Shown here: positions 37,301 through 46,796 of the stretch, piece after piece
Numbering within the stretch: the stretch's first letter is position 1
Layout: each line of letters starts with the position of its first letter
DNA from: Zygnema cylindricum
Taxonomy: Eukaryota; Streptophyta; Zygnematophyceae; Zygnematales; Zygnemataceae
Direction: 5' to 3'
Assembly (NCBI GenBank): GCA_037447655.1
Contig: JBBHKE010002916.1
Span: forward strand, 1-64,000
Length of the DNA stretch: 64,000 nt
Translations under genes and position numbers: made by a program
Notes under the pieces: model-generated
What the model was told of the DNA's origin: nothing
Databases searched by the model: none
The model's input: only the letters and a program-made list of their open reading frames with translations

Positions 37301-40300
37301 ACCCTTGTAGGTTTTTCTTTTACCTACGGTTCTTGTCGTTCTTCGGTCACTTAGACCGCGGAAACACCCAAGACTATTGCATCCCCAGCAATGAACACTA
37401 TAGGCCAATGCGCACTCAAGAATGAATGATAACAAACACCCTCATACTCAAAACAAACTTACAACACCTTAGGACGACTCCTTCAGATTTACACATAAAA
37501 AAGGTTGACAAACTTAAACAACGCTCAACACATGAGGCAAACACATAAAACACTTAATGATAACAATATACTTGAGTCATCAACTAACCTCACACTTCTC
37601 ATTAAAGGAACAAGATCACAATGTAGTCTATGTCTTCTACTTGAGCACTTTACACACTCGATAACTCTCAAGTCCTATATCTTTGGATTCTACTTTTCTC
37701 AAGATATAGTTGTCTATAAGGCTCAAAGAAATATATACGATTGTGAGCTACCTATAACAACAAAAATACTAAATGCGCACGTCCTATAATTGGTCAACTT
37801 GATATCCTTTATTGGCTATTCATCCATTAAATGTTAGCCTAAGTAGATTCCTTTAAACTACTCTAATATGTTTGTATGTACAACTACGAATTGTTACTTC
37901 CTTTAGATTACTTATCATTGGACGCATTTTATCTTTTAAGTTTCATAGAAGGACTACCTGTACTATTGTAAGTACGCCAACATTTATGCACGAGTGTTTT
38001 GGTCCATAATGCCGTACAGTATAATCGTTGTCGCGTATAGGTTGCGGGGACCACTTGTCAAATGTTTTCGTGCTACATGACTAAAGTTCATGCTTCCCTA
38101 CGGTCATAAAGAATTTTTGTACCCGATCGCTTCGGCGAAGTATACTTTTCTCCACAGCCCTGTTCTTTCGTTTCAACTCGTTCGTACTGTTGTAAACAAT
38201 CCACGTCTTACTCCCCGAATGTTATCGCGCCACATGTTTAGTCACCGCTTCAAATCCGGATCGGTTTTTTGATGTGATCCTCCAAATGCTATCGTACCAT
38301 GACATATGAATCCACCACCAAGTACATCTTCTCCGTATGTCAAGTAAATAAACATTCATTCCATCGGCGCTTTTTCCCCCACTTTCCGTACCTCTAATTT
38401 GTGCCTGCATTGAAATCGCTTACTGTGCATGTAACCAAATCTTCAATTACAATAGTTCTCAGGCATCAGTATCAACCTACATTACTCAGTGATACACCAT
38501 GATACACCGTGAATCAGAATTAATAGTCACGTTTGAGGCCTCTTCAGCCATAGAAGACCTTGCAAAAGTCAACCCAAACTGACGATTCCGGGCAGCTAAC
38601 TTAGTACAGTCCGATCTTAATTAACAGAAGGAAATAAGGATCACAAAGTTATGCTCCCTCAAGGTTTCATTTTAATTGCACTTTGTGCATCTCTTAAACT
38701 AACTCAGAAAATGTACAAGCTTGACAATTTCTTTAAGAATTCTTATATATATTAGCCTGCATGCCTGCCTGCCTGCCTGAGCAGTACTTCGAATGTACCT
38801 AACTGTTTGACTGCACCTAGTCATTCTTTTGAAAGACCGTCCACCTGTACCTATCAGACTATCAATGAAAAGAGGGTCTTTCATGTCAGTTCATACTTGG
38901 CGTTTATGGATCCCGGTTTTGTATTATTTGTACTTTTGATTCCTTAAAGGAATCTTTCTTTTCCACACTATTAGTGGTCAATAGTTTTTCCCCAATTTTC
39001 CATTATTTCTCTAAGTTTTGGTGGTCTCTGTCTATCTCAGACATCTCAGTTAACAGGTAAAGCTTACGAAAGCGTATATAACATTACTCGCCTTAAGCTT
39101 TAGAAGCTTTAGCCATTAAGTCCACATGCATTGCAACAAAACTCTAACAGAGCTGGTAGAGCTGTTGTTATCATATCAGCAATCATTTTAGCATTTGGCG
39201 GGTAACTCAACTTAAGAACTTGAGCAAAAACCTTTTTCCTCACAAAGTGTAGTTGAATGTCCATGTGCTTGCTCTTGAAGTGATGACTTGGATTGGTAGC
39301 AACCTATATAGCTGCTTAATTGTCGCACCAAACGACTTGTGTTCCTTGTTGTGTGAACCCGAGCTCGTGCAAAAATGCAGTGACCCACAGGAGTTCTTTC
39401 ACAGCTGAACTGGCTGCCATGTACTCCACTTCCATTGTCGATGAGCAGTCACTTTCTGTAGCTTGTTGCTCCAACAACAGGTTCCTTGTCTCACCTGCAA
39501 TACATATTGTGTTGTTGACACATAACTAGCATCACTCCATGTGTTTATAGTGTCTTCATCTCCCCTTAGGTTCAGCCACAAATTTCTAGTTCCAACTAAG
39601 TATCGAAGAACCCTTTCAGCTGCTTCCCAATCTGACCTTTTCGGATTCTGTAAGCTTCTGCTAAGAACTCCTACAGCTGCTGTAGTGTCCGGACAAGTAC
39701 AGGTCATAAAGTAAATCAGACTTCCTACCACTTGCCTGCACGGGATCTGAGACATAGACTCTTGCTCCCCTGATTTCAGACTTGTCTCCTACTAAGACTC
39801 CATATTCACAATCTTGTCACTCTAGTTTGTGTTTGAACTCCATGGGTGTAGCACAACTCTTAGCATCTGTCATCCCGAACTTTTCAAGCATGTTCCCGGT
39901 GGCTTCCTTTTGTGTTTACTGAATAATTCTTGTGCCTCTATCCCTCTCTACCTTTATGCCCGAGATATACTTGGCCTGTTTCAAGTCCTTCATCTCGAAC
40001 CTAGAATTTAAAGTCGTTTTTCTCTCTTTCCTCTCCCTCTATTGACTTGCTAATGATGAGTAGATCATCGACCTAGGCTGCGATGAATATGACTTCATCT
40101 ATGTTGTCAGAGTTCATTACTGCTTCTAGTAAAGCCCAGCCCAGTTAAGAATTCATCTAACTTTAGATTCCATTGTCTAAAGGCTTGCTTTAGTCCATAT
40201 AAAGATTTCAGCAGTTTATTAACCAGATTCTCTTGCCCTACTTCTTCATACATCTCCGATTGTTTCATATATATTTCCTCTCCTAACAGTCCATGCAAAA

Positions 40301-42473
40301 ATGTTGTCTTCACACCCATTTGATGTATATCTAGATCCTTTCTTGCAGCTAAGGCTAGAAGTATGACAGATGGGAAATGCACAACCACGGAAAATGTTTT
40401 CTCAAAATCTATCCCCTCTTTCCGATTGAAACCCTTAGCTATCACCGTGCTTTCTACCTTTCAATTGTGTTATCTGCGTTAAGTTTGACTTTAAAAACCT
40501 GTTTACTCCCGATCGCTGTTCCATCTGGGTGAAGATTCACGAGCTCCCATGTTTGGTCTTCCATTATGGATCTCCTTGTTAACTCCCTTTTCCAATTTTC
40601 TCTCGCTGGGTAAATAAATAGAGCAGTCACTCCACAAGCGTAAAGACCGAAAACAAGGCTTTAAATTACGTATGCGAAACAGGTACAAAAGTATTAGTCA
40701 CACTAAATTGTGAGGCATCGAGCTGAATCTTTTCGACGACAGATTCGTACTTTATCATATCGCGGTATGGTAGAATAATCACCCTATTGCTGGTTTTTCG
40801 CCTCAAATATCTCAATCTTTCAAATGTTTCCCTTATAGCATTTGAAGCATTAGAAAGTCTCAAATGAACTCCTGCAGGACATAGGCGATTACCTAGTGGT
40901 AGTTGTGTTTGTGTTAAGTTTCCTCTCAATGACTTTGTGATATTTGTTGGATTGGCACGTGAATGCCGGTTCAATACGGTGTAGAATGTGATACGTCGCA
41001 CTCGAAGCCGCCTAAAAAAGATAGGTACGGACCCGCCAGGCTCTAGATCGAGATGGTGGCACAGTGGTTAGTGCGCTGACAGCTCAAGCCAGGGGGACCA
41101 GGTTTACATGGACAATTATGACCGGCTACCTCTCGAGGGGGGGTGTTGACGTACGTAAAACGTGCGATCGATACCCGGAATTGTGGTAAAATCCACTCTA
41201 AATACCTATATAAAATTGGACCCACCAGCGTAACATGTGAGCTGGTGGCACAGTGGTAGTACGTTCACAGCTAAAGTGAAAGGTCCCAGGTTCAAATCCT
41301 GGTCGGCTCATCAATCCCTTTATTGGGATCGTCCATTCTAGCCCCCGATTCTAGCCCCCGATTCTAGGAATCTTAACATGGTATCAGAGCCAGCAGGATT
41401 GCGGATGGTGTGACCGGCCTTCCCGTGAGGGGGGGTGTTGGATTGGCACGTGAATGCCGGTTTAATACGGGGTAGAATGCGATAAGTCACACTCGAAGCC
41501 GCCTAAAAGAAATAGGTACGGACCCGCCAGGCTCTACATCGAGCTGGTGGCACAGTGGTTAGTGCGCTGACAGCTCAAGTCAGAGGTCCCAGGTTCGAGC
41601 CCTGGCCGGCTCACTTTTCCCTAGTATGGGACATGCCGAATCCCGGATTTCACGGAAATCAACATGGTATCAGAGCAAGGGGGCGTTGGCAAGCCACACG
41701 AGATGGAGTACATCGTGAGGGGGCGTGTTGGAGGAATGTCCACTTCGGACTCCACACGTGTGTATCGCAGTAAATGCTGGTTCCGCCAGTGCGCCGTTCA
41801 TTGCCGTAAATTTGGTTTCAGGCGCTGCTTGAATGCACATCGGCCGGGTAGCTCAGTTGGTAGAGGTAGTGTACGGCTAACATAAGGTCCCGGGTTTGAT
41901 CCCCGGCTTGGCCATTTTTCAAAATTTTCACTTTGGCGCCCATGCGATATGTTGAATATCGCCGATCCTCAATAATATTCATGGGGGCGATCGGGCTCAA
42001 TACGATGATGACTTTGTTTGAATTGGGAAACAGAAGCTTCGGAGTTTGATAGCCATCTTAGAGTCAAAAGCAGGAAGTCTTCAAACGCAGAAACTCGATT
42101 TTTCTCTTAGAGTCAAAAGCAGGAAAGTATTAAAAGAAAATAATTGATTGGCTTCTTAGAGTGAAAACACGAAAATGTTGAAAGCGACAGCTTAGAAATT
42201 TTATTGCCTTCTTAAAGTCAAATGCAGCAAAAATTTTAAAAGCAGAAGAAATGATTGGCTTAAAATGTTAAAAGCAAAAATTTATATCATTGGAAATTTG
42301 TCTGCCTTTGAGTCAAAGCAGGTATTGGGAGAGGGGACAGGTATTCCATGGGGATTCGACAGAAAGTAGCACATTATTTTGCATCCATAGAAAATCAGGA
42401 GCACAAGAAGGGGGTGAAGGCCGAGAAGGGAGTCATTGTGACCAATAAGCATTCTCCGGACTATGGACAACAG
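25344..42473 (+). CDS. ExAD-like GT47 exostosin-family glycosyltransferase with EGF modules (3' end not found)
   Basis: Probable Golgi type II glycosyltransferase. Exons: 25344-25721, 27153-27246, 32932-33133, 33673-33904, 34628-34912, 35397-35486, 35683-35817, 36101-36217, 36485-36732, 37229-37306, 42341-42473. That is 1992 bp, 664 residues, all phases matching. Exon 1 has a signal anchor (MAAMVFAALLFVVLDFLELG) and a Ser/Pro stem. Exon 2 is an EGF-like module (CPGDCGGNGICNFELGECRC). Exons 3-5 hold more cysteine modules, ending CSNHGNCDNGYCQCENGWYG. Exons 5-11 form the exostosin domain: LIYVYELPGDF, DEADFFFVPIFGG, WDEGSCYAPRVIRNSTLL, LFYFNGNLG, YSMGIRQKV. The module order resembles Arabidopsis ExAD (extensin arabinosyltransferase), from memory. 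The donor after exon 9 is AG|GC. The C-terminal GT47 part (expected GDGW region, about 100-130 residues) was not located, so the gene is truncated, or its last exons lie elsewhere or were missed. Confidence 0.85.
26255..26410. repeat. Purine minisatellite in intron 1 of the GT47 gene
   Basis: Tandem copies of a 19-bp unit GGGAGGGAGGGGAGAAGAA. A second, irregular GA-rich tract covers about 26740-27115, just upstream of exon 2. Confidence 0.85.
27374..27604. mobile_element. Degenerate TA-type foldback element in GT47 intron 2
   Basis: Matches the 21941 element through GACCAATCGAAAGGTAAGAG-like and GTGTGTATGGAGAAAAATGA segments. The inverted end similarity is AGGTnTAnACGATTATCA against the left end. 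Its ends are eroded. Confidence 0.5.
28059..28673 (-). pseudogene. Copia RNase H remnant
   Basis: The open frame reads through the RNase H C-terminal half. It includes the acidic residue in TDSQGALALMQ and the VHHKHTKHIHIQ motif, then runs out of register into low complexity. A neighbouring frame holds SYIPTEDPVVDYFTKAL, showing an indel. It continues into the LTR without a domain. Confidence 0.65.
28745..28937. mobile_element. TA-flanked hairpin MITE, 193 bp
   Basis: Starts TACACCGTGAATCGTAATTA and ends TAATTACGCTTCACGGTGTA. The two halves pair along nearly their whole length, for example CATCTTTTCTCTGTGCACAC against GTGTACGGAGAAAATATG. The TA ends are consistent with a TA target. It is nested in the minus-strand Copia remnant and is the best-preserved short member of the family. 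Confidence 0.8.
30898..32931. other. Rest of GT47 intron 2, nothing recognised
   Basis: No gene, no clear repeat. AT-rich intronic sequence up to the acceptor TTTCAG before exon 3. Confidence 0.5.
33903..34260. repeat. Tandem triplication starting at the exon 4 donor of the GT47 gene
   Basis: Three diverged copies begin at about 33903, 34027 and 34196. Each contains CAGGTGG- or AAGTGGC-like sequence, then TTTCTTTGGCCnTnGGACT, followed by TATTATACCGTATTATAnTG stretches. Copy 1 contains the authentic exon 4 end and splice donor. Confidence 0.65.
34281..34355. repeat. 29-bp-stem inverted repeat in GT47 intron 4
   Basis: AAACACTATATGTTGTTAAC with CCATACTAT pairs with ATAGTATGG and GGTAACAGCATATAGTGTTT across a 17-bp loop, with only a couple of mismatches. 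It is a hairpin of unknown origin. Confidence 0.7.
37307..39089. other. First part of GT47 intron 10, nothing recognised
   Basis: No coding exon of the glycosyltransferase found. A lone TACACCGTGAATCAGAATTA end of the TA-type elements is at 38491-38510, and a TGCC repeat at about 38759-38780. Confidence 0.4.
39090..40600 (-). pseudogene. Decayed Copia reverse transcriptase/RNase H in GT47 intron 10
   Basis: Minus-strand remnants in order: MEDQTWELVNLHPDGTA and FKVKLNADNTIER (about 40590-40460), then IAKGFNRKEGIDFEKTFSVV, LLKSLYGLKQAFRQWNLKLD (reverse transcriptase, 40445-40107), CRQVVGSLIYFMTC and AERVLRYLVGTRNLW (39755-39399). In shifted frames comes an RNase H with EYMAASSAVKELLWV and HHFKSKHMDIQLHFVR, ending near 39100. 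Frameshifts, stops and the absence of Gag and integrase show a dead fragment. The protein resembles the intact-length Copia at 55.4-61.7 kb but is not the same copy. No LTRs were identified. Confidence 0.8.
41050..41112 (+). other. Truncated tRNA-like segment in LTR1
   Basis: Matches the LTR3 tRNA-like sequence from the acceptor stem to the anticodon arm (GGTGGCACAGTGGTTAGTGC, then CTGACAGCTCAAGCCAG). It loses register in the T arm, where the LTR is deleted and fused to downstream sequence. Confidence 0.55.
41239..41310 (+). tRNA. tRNA-like cloverleaf in LTR2
   Basis: Foldable as a 72-nt cloverleaf: acceptor GAGCTGG/TCGGCTC (with GU pairs), D arm GCAC-loop-GTAC (one mismatch), anticodon stem TTCAC/GTGAA with loop AGCTAAA, and T arm CCAGG-TTCAAAT-CCTGG. 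Internal A and B box motifs are present. Base 33 is G instead of the nearly universal U, so a role in translation is doubtful. A TATA-like CCTATATAAAATTGG lies 20-35 bp upstream. Confidence 0.5.
41541..41613 (+). tRNA. tRNA-like cloverleaf in LTR3
   Basis: 73 nt fold with every stem paired: acceptor GAGCTGG/CCGGCTC, D arm GCAC/GTGC, anticodon stem CTGAC/GTCAG with loop AGCTCAA (nominal anticodon CTC, but base 33 is G), T arm CCAGG-TTCGAGC-CCTGG. The A box (GGCACAGTGG region) and B box (GGTTCGAGCCC) of a Pol III promoter are intact. It begins 105 bp into the LTR. It may be a genuine tRNA gene captured by the element or a selected Pol III promoter module. Confidence 0.55.
41842..41914 (+). tRNA. 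tRNA-like sequence in LTR4, different tRNA type
   Basis: Acceptor GGCCGGG/CTTGGCC (GU pairs), canonical TAGCTCAGTTGGTAGAG D-arm start, and T arm CCGGG-TTTGATC-CCCGG. The anticodon arm is imperfect, so no anticodon is assigned. It is clearly a different parent tRNA from those in LTR1-LTR3. Confidence 0.45.
41961..42340. other. End of GT47 intron 10
   Basis: About five diverged copies of a word like CTTAGAGTCAAAAGCAGGAA form an irregular tandem repeat (42050-42320), which runs up to the exon 11 acceptor GGGGACAG. Confidence 0.6.
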
Positions 42474-43667
42474 GTGCTGTGACTGCATCATTTTTTTTTT
42501 TTTCTAAATTTCGACAAAACTCTGATAAAAACCCTTAAATTTTTTGATGTTTAGGATTTGCGGCAACTTTTTTTCTGCTAAGTAAAGCCAGCTCACTGTG
42601 TAAAAAATAAATTGTTAGCCAAGTTTGTAGAAAGACACACATTCCAGTCCAGAAACAGAACTGAATACATGTGATCTATAAAGCTGTATTGAATCTTACG
42701 GAAGAAATAGGCAGATAAATCACACATGCTTATTCTTCGTTAGCTCATTCTGATGTAAACAGAGATGCTTTTGTGTTACAAAAAGCTGTTTTGTAAATTT
42801 TTAACTGTAGTCACTTTACTGTACTTCTGTTTTGCGAAATTATCGCCAGTTGTGGCTATTACTTAGTAATAGCGATGTGTTTCTCTTTTTCTCTGGCGAT
42901 TGTGTTTCTTTTTTTCTCTGACGATGCTATGCGTGAAAATCGCACGTGTGAAATGCATGAATAATTTTTTCGCAACTTTAAAGCCATGTTAATGGCATTT
43001 TAAAAAAATGAGTTAATTGTCAACATTGGCTCAGATCACCCTGGTTTTGAGACATTCCCTTGTTTGTGCTTACACAAAACAGTCCACGATTTACATTTCT
43101 CATATGCTCTAAAGTATTTTGTGGTTTTGTATATCGAGTACAATTTGCTGATAATCAATATGTATTTTTTTTGAAGGGTCTCTATAATAGATAAATCGAG
43201 TCGGTAGTTGATATTGCCGCTAACCACGATAAATTGATATCAGTATCGCGACATCATCTGTATGAATACGATAACTTCCATACTATTCAAACGTTTTTTT
43301 TCCTTCGCCGTCGAGGCTTAAAAAAAACTTTACACACATTACAGTACACTGTAGCATACCGTAATGGATTGCAGTATGATAAAATTTGCATGTGAAATAA
43401 TATTTGACTTTTTGCCCTGATTTTCATTTTTCAGATACTGTAAATAGAATTTTCTGCCAATCAAGTGATTGATGAAGATTTGAAAAGATATGATTTCCGT
43501 TTGGTAGAGATTTACATATTCAGTAAACCTTATTTTTACCGGTTGATAATCGCCAGTTATTGCGATATCGATAAAATAATCGTTAAATTCGGTAACAATT
43601 AAATTTTCAAGTAATGGTATCCTGATATTGCAATCTACCAACTCTAGATTCCTTCAATGTGCAACAC
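42474..43667. other. Downstream of GT47 exon 11, no certain exon
   Basis: After a TTTAG at 42551-42555, the in-phase sequence reads DLRQLFFC then TAA. Related proteins have a short D/ELxxxxFC motif at this point, so this may be a remnant of exon 12 or chance. Nothing else resembling the rest of the GT47 domain was seen in this stretch. Confidence 0.3.
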
Positions 43668-44211
43668 TACACCGTGAGTCGTTATAGAGTAACGGAATTA
43701 TTAGCATGTGGTTTACATTAGTGTTATTTTTTGCAATTCAGTAACAAATGACGCGGCTGATTCTTAAAGGTGTATAAAATTACCTTAAAGAAAACATAGT
43801 CTCGCTGCTTTAGGTTCGAAGGGTAAAATTTAGGGCCACTACAGTACATGGTGTGGTAGGTTAGAATTTTCACCAAATATTTGCCTGTAAATTGTTTAGG
43901 CTCAATAGTAAAAAACTTGTGGAAAATCCTATGATCATCACGAAACTGTGTTTACAGTTATTTGCATATGACGTGCCAGGTTTAGGGTTACATGAAATAT
44001 TTCAGCAAAAGTTCGCGAAATTACATGATAAAACTAAATCATCTGCAAAACTTGTCAAAATCCCGTGATTACCTCTGTGGAGGTATATCCTGAATCGCTA
44101 TTATTGTTAAGAATTAGTTAGAATGAAGACTGTTTAAGTGTAAATGATTATTTTTCAGGTGCAAATGGAACTGAATTAGTGTTAATAACATATATAGGAA
44201 TTCACGGTGTA
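43668..44211. mobile_element. TA-flanked TIR element, 544 bp
   Basis: Starts TACACCGTGAGTCGTTATAG and ends ATTCACGGTGTA. Non-coding interior. Same end type as the 28745 and 24648 elements. Confidence 0.65.
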
Positions 44212-44508
44212 GTTGTTTGAATATAGAAGGACCAGGACTGCATCAATACCCGCATAGAGAATTTTGTAAACTTTACCAAAAGGAGGATGAAGACGACAGA
44301 AACAGAAGATTCTTAAGGAAAAATATTGTTTTTGTCCTTCTTAAAATCACGTGCAGAAAACTCTAAAGAGTCTTACACTCCCTAGATGACAGCAGTTTCG
44401 GTGTAGTTCAGGTTCTATAATACTGCATATTTTTACATCCACCTGCATCCCCCAAAGAAAGGGACAGGTGAGGGAAAGACACCCAACAAAAAAAAAAAAG
44501 AGGGAAAC

Positions 44509-44526
44509 ACGCTCTCCCTCTCCCTC

Positions 44527-44562
<36 letters not shown>

Positions 44563-44564
44563 CC

Positions 44565-44608
<44 letters not shown>

Positions 44609-44618
44609 NNNNNNNNNN
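44509..44618. repeat. CT microsatellite ending in an assembly gap
   Basis: About 100 bp of CTCTCC/CTCTCT repeats run directly into ten N at 44609-44618. The gap size is nominal, so the two sides may not be truly adjacent. Confidence 0.95.
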
Positions 44619-44887
44619 GTCAGTGAGTAAGAAACAGGTTAGTGTTGGCCAGAAAAAAAAACAAACAAGGGAAATTTCGAACAACAAAACCCTAAAAAAG
44701 TAAGCATTCTAAGAAAGTAAGCAGATGGCAGGAAAGCGATGACGTGGGCGACGTGCAATCCATGGCGGTGAAAAAGGGAGCGAGACTTTCACAGATCCCA
44801 TTTGAAAAATTGGAGAGATTTTCCGGATGGCGGCGCAGTCAAGATGGCGGTGGTTGTCAGATTCCAAAGGGAACAAACAAAAAAAAA

Positions 44888-44959
44888 GACCGGTTGTGAT
44901 TGGACAAAGAATGAGTGACTGTGATTGGACAAAGAATGAGTGACTGTGATTGGTCCAAA
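44888..44959. repeat. Triple tandem repeat with CCAAT-type boxes
   Basis: Three copies of a 28-bp unit containing GTGATTGGACAAAGAATGAG. Each contains ATTGG, the reverse of a CCAAT box. A TGACGTGG motif is 150 bp away. It could be promoter-like, but no adjacent gene is recognised. Confidence 0.5.
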
Positions 44960-45329
44960 AATATTACACTTTGTGAGGTCTGCCCGCATTTGGCGTTACC
45001 TCACGACATGTATCACCCACGCCAAATGATGTATATTTACTCTATTTTTGTCAATATGGTTACTCTATTTCATGTGCCATCGTGGTAAAAAACCCGTATT
45101 ACAGTTAAAAGTTACTCCTTTCAAGGGTCATTTTGGTAAGTCTGGTTTATTTAGAATTAATATTTACGCTAATATAGACGCGATCCTATATTAAAATACA
45201 TTTTTAATGAAATTGCTACGAAGTTCCCTATTCTAACTGAATACGCGGAATGTCGAACAACTGTTACAAAACTATTACGGAAATATAGGCAAACATGTAT
45301 TTTCGTCGTTGTACTATAAACTTCTGGCA

Positions 45330-46315
45330 TGGATACGAACGTAAGTGTTCACACTAACGACGATGCTGTCGACGGACAAGAGTTATGCGAACAACTTTTT
45401 TTCGATATGATTGAGTCTTTTTGTTTAGTGCAATTTCACGTGTGAGCGTGACTCTTTAAATCGTTAAATGTATCTTTTTACTTAAAAAGTACAATTTTGC
45501 ACGGTCGGACGTCGTCCGTATTCCACACTATTTAAAACGGACCTATATTAGAATGTTGTTACGCTAATTAAAACATACCTAAATTAGAATAATGAAAAAT
45601 ATAGAATCGATTACTCTATTTGATGTGATAGAGTGGAAATTTCGAGCGACCGAATTAGAGTAATTTACTGTAATTACGATGCGCGGTGTACTGTTCACCG
45701 CGAATCGTAATTAGAGTATTGAAAAAATTAGAGTACAAAAACCAAAAAAAAACAATTAGAGTAATGAACGCTAATTTATGTGATAGAGCATTTTCAACTA
45801 TGAAGTTTTCTCTAATTTATTTAAGCATTCTATATTAGGTTATGTCGGCGATAATTTTTTGCGCGATAATTATGAATACTAAATTACGTAGACGAACAAA
45901 ATGTGTCAGTCCGTATAGTATTGACGTCATTATGACGCTAGTAGTATTTGTCGCATTAAATGTCAATTAATGTTCACACTGACGACGATGCTCTTGACGG
46001 ACGAGAGTTATGCGAACGGATTTTTTTCGATGTGATTAATTATTTTGTTTAGTGCGATTTCACCTGCGAGCGCGATTCTATTTAATCATTATTTGTACCT
46101 TTTTACTTATAAAAGTACAATTTTGCACGGTTAGACGTCATCCGTACTCCACAATATTTAAAATTAACCTATATTAGATTTTTTTATGCTAATTAAACCT
46201 CACCTAATTTAGAATAATGAAAAAATTAGAATCGATTACTCTTTTTGATGTGGTAGACTCGAAATTTCGAGCGACTGAATTAGAGTAATTTACTCTAATT
46301 ACGATTCGCGGTGTA
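45330..46315. mobile_element. Two adjacent related TIR elements (tandem pair)
   Basis: Element 2 (45694-46315) starts TTCACCGCGAATCGTAATTA and ends TAATTACGATTCGCGGTGTA. Element 1 ends at 45690 with TAATTACGATGCGCGGTGTA, three bases before it. The right 350 bp of both are closely similar (for example GTTATGCGAACnnnTTTTTT and GTACAATTTTGCACGGT). The left end of element 1 is unclear, possibly near 45080. Related internal sequence is in the 62085-62636 element. Confidence 0.6.
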
Positions 46316-46796
46316 CTTGTTAACTTTTTGACTAATTAAGACCAGTTTCACATGTCTATATTACTTGAGATTCACATGGTGCAAGTTTGCGTTGATGTTC
46401 CAATTCGTACGGATTTCAACTTTTTTACTAAAATTATGTGTTATTAGTCGATTCCATACTTTTCGTAAAATTCGTGTAGATTTTTATGTAGGAAATTGTA
46501 CGAACAAGTACGAAATTCATGGAGGAGGAAACAACTTATGATATTATGGACCACAGTTGCACATTATCTTTAAACTAGGTACGGACGCTGGCAGTCATGT
46601 GCTGGTCTTTATTTGTCTCGAAATCGGGACCATTTGTACGGTAAAGCTTAAACCTTGTCTTTAGCGTGCCGCGTGGCTCGAGGACGGTCCACGGTTACCT
46701 TTTGGCGCGATTATGTTAATGGCGCAAAGGTACATGACAGTACAAAAACTACGGTAGTGACAGTACAGAAAAGTACGGTAGGGAACGGAATCAAGT

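Larger units (their letters stand above)
40945..41960 (+). mobile_element. Cluster of miniature LTR retrotransposons (TRIM-like) with tRNA-like sequences in the LTRs
   Basis: Four LTR-like units in a row: LTR1 40945-about 41140 (3' part deleted), LTR2 41144-41378, LTR3 41436-41664, LTR4 41726-about 41960. LTR2 and LTR3 begin TGTTG and end AACA. LTR3 ends TCAACA, an inverted copy of its start. Immediately after each of these two comes TGGTATCAGAGC (41379, 41665), the classical site complementary to the plant initiator tRNA-Met, and before the next LTR a purine tract (GTGAGGGGGGG, GTGAGGGGGCG). Internal regions are thus only 57 and 61 bp. LTR1 and LTR3 are nearly identical over their first 100 bp. 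LTR2 and LTR4 are different families. All carry a tRNA-like segment about 95-116 bp into the LTR. The cluster lies in GT47 intron 10, in the gene's sense. Confidence 0.75.

Noticed and set aside
40666-41001. 111-codon minus-strand frame next to the Copia remnant
   Set aside because: It overlaps the start of the first TRIM LTR and shows no recognisable motif, so it is probably chance.
42554-42580. Exon 12 of the GT47 gene (DLRQLFFC)
   Set aside because: In phase after an AG and vaguely family-like, but it stops at once and the rest of the domain is not found. Kept only as a note.
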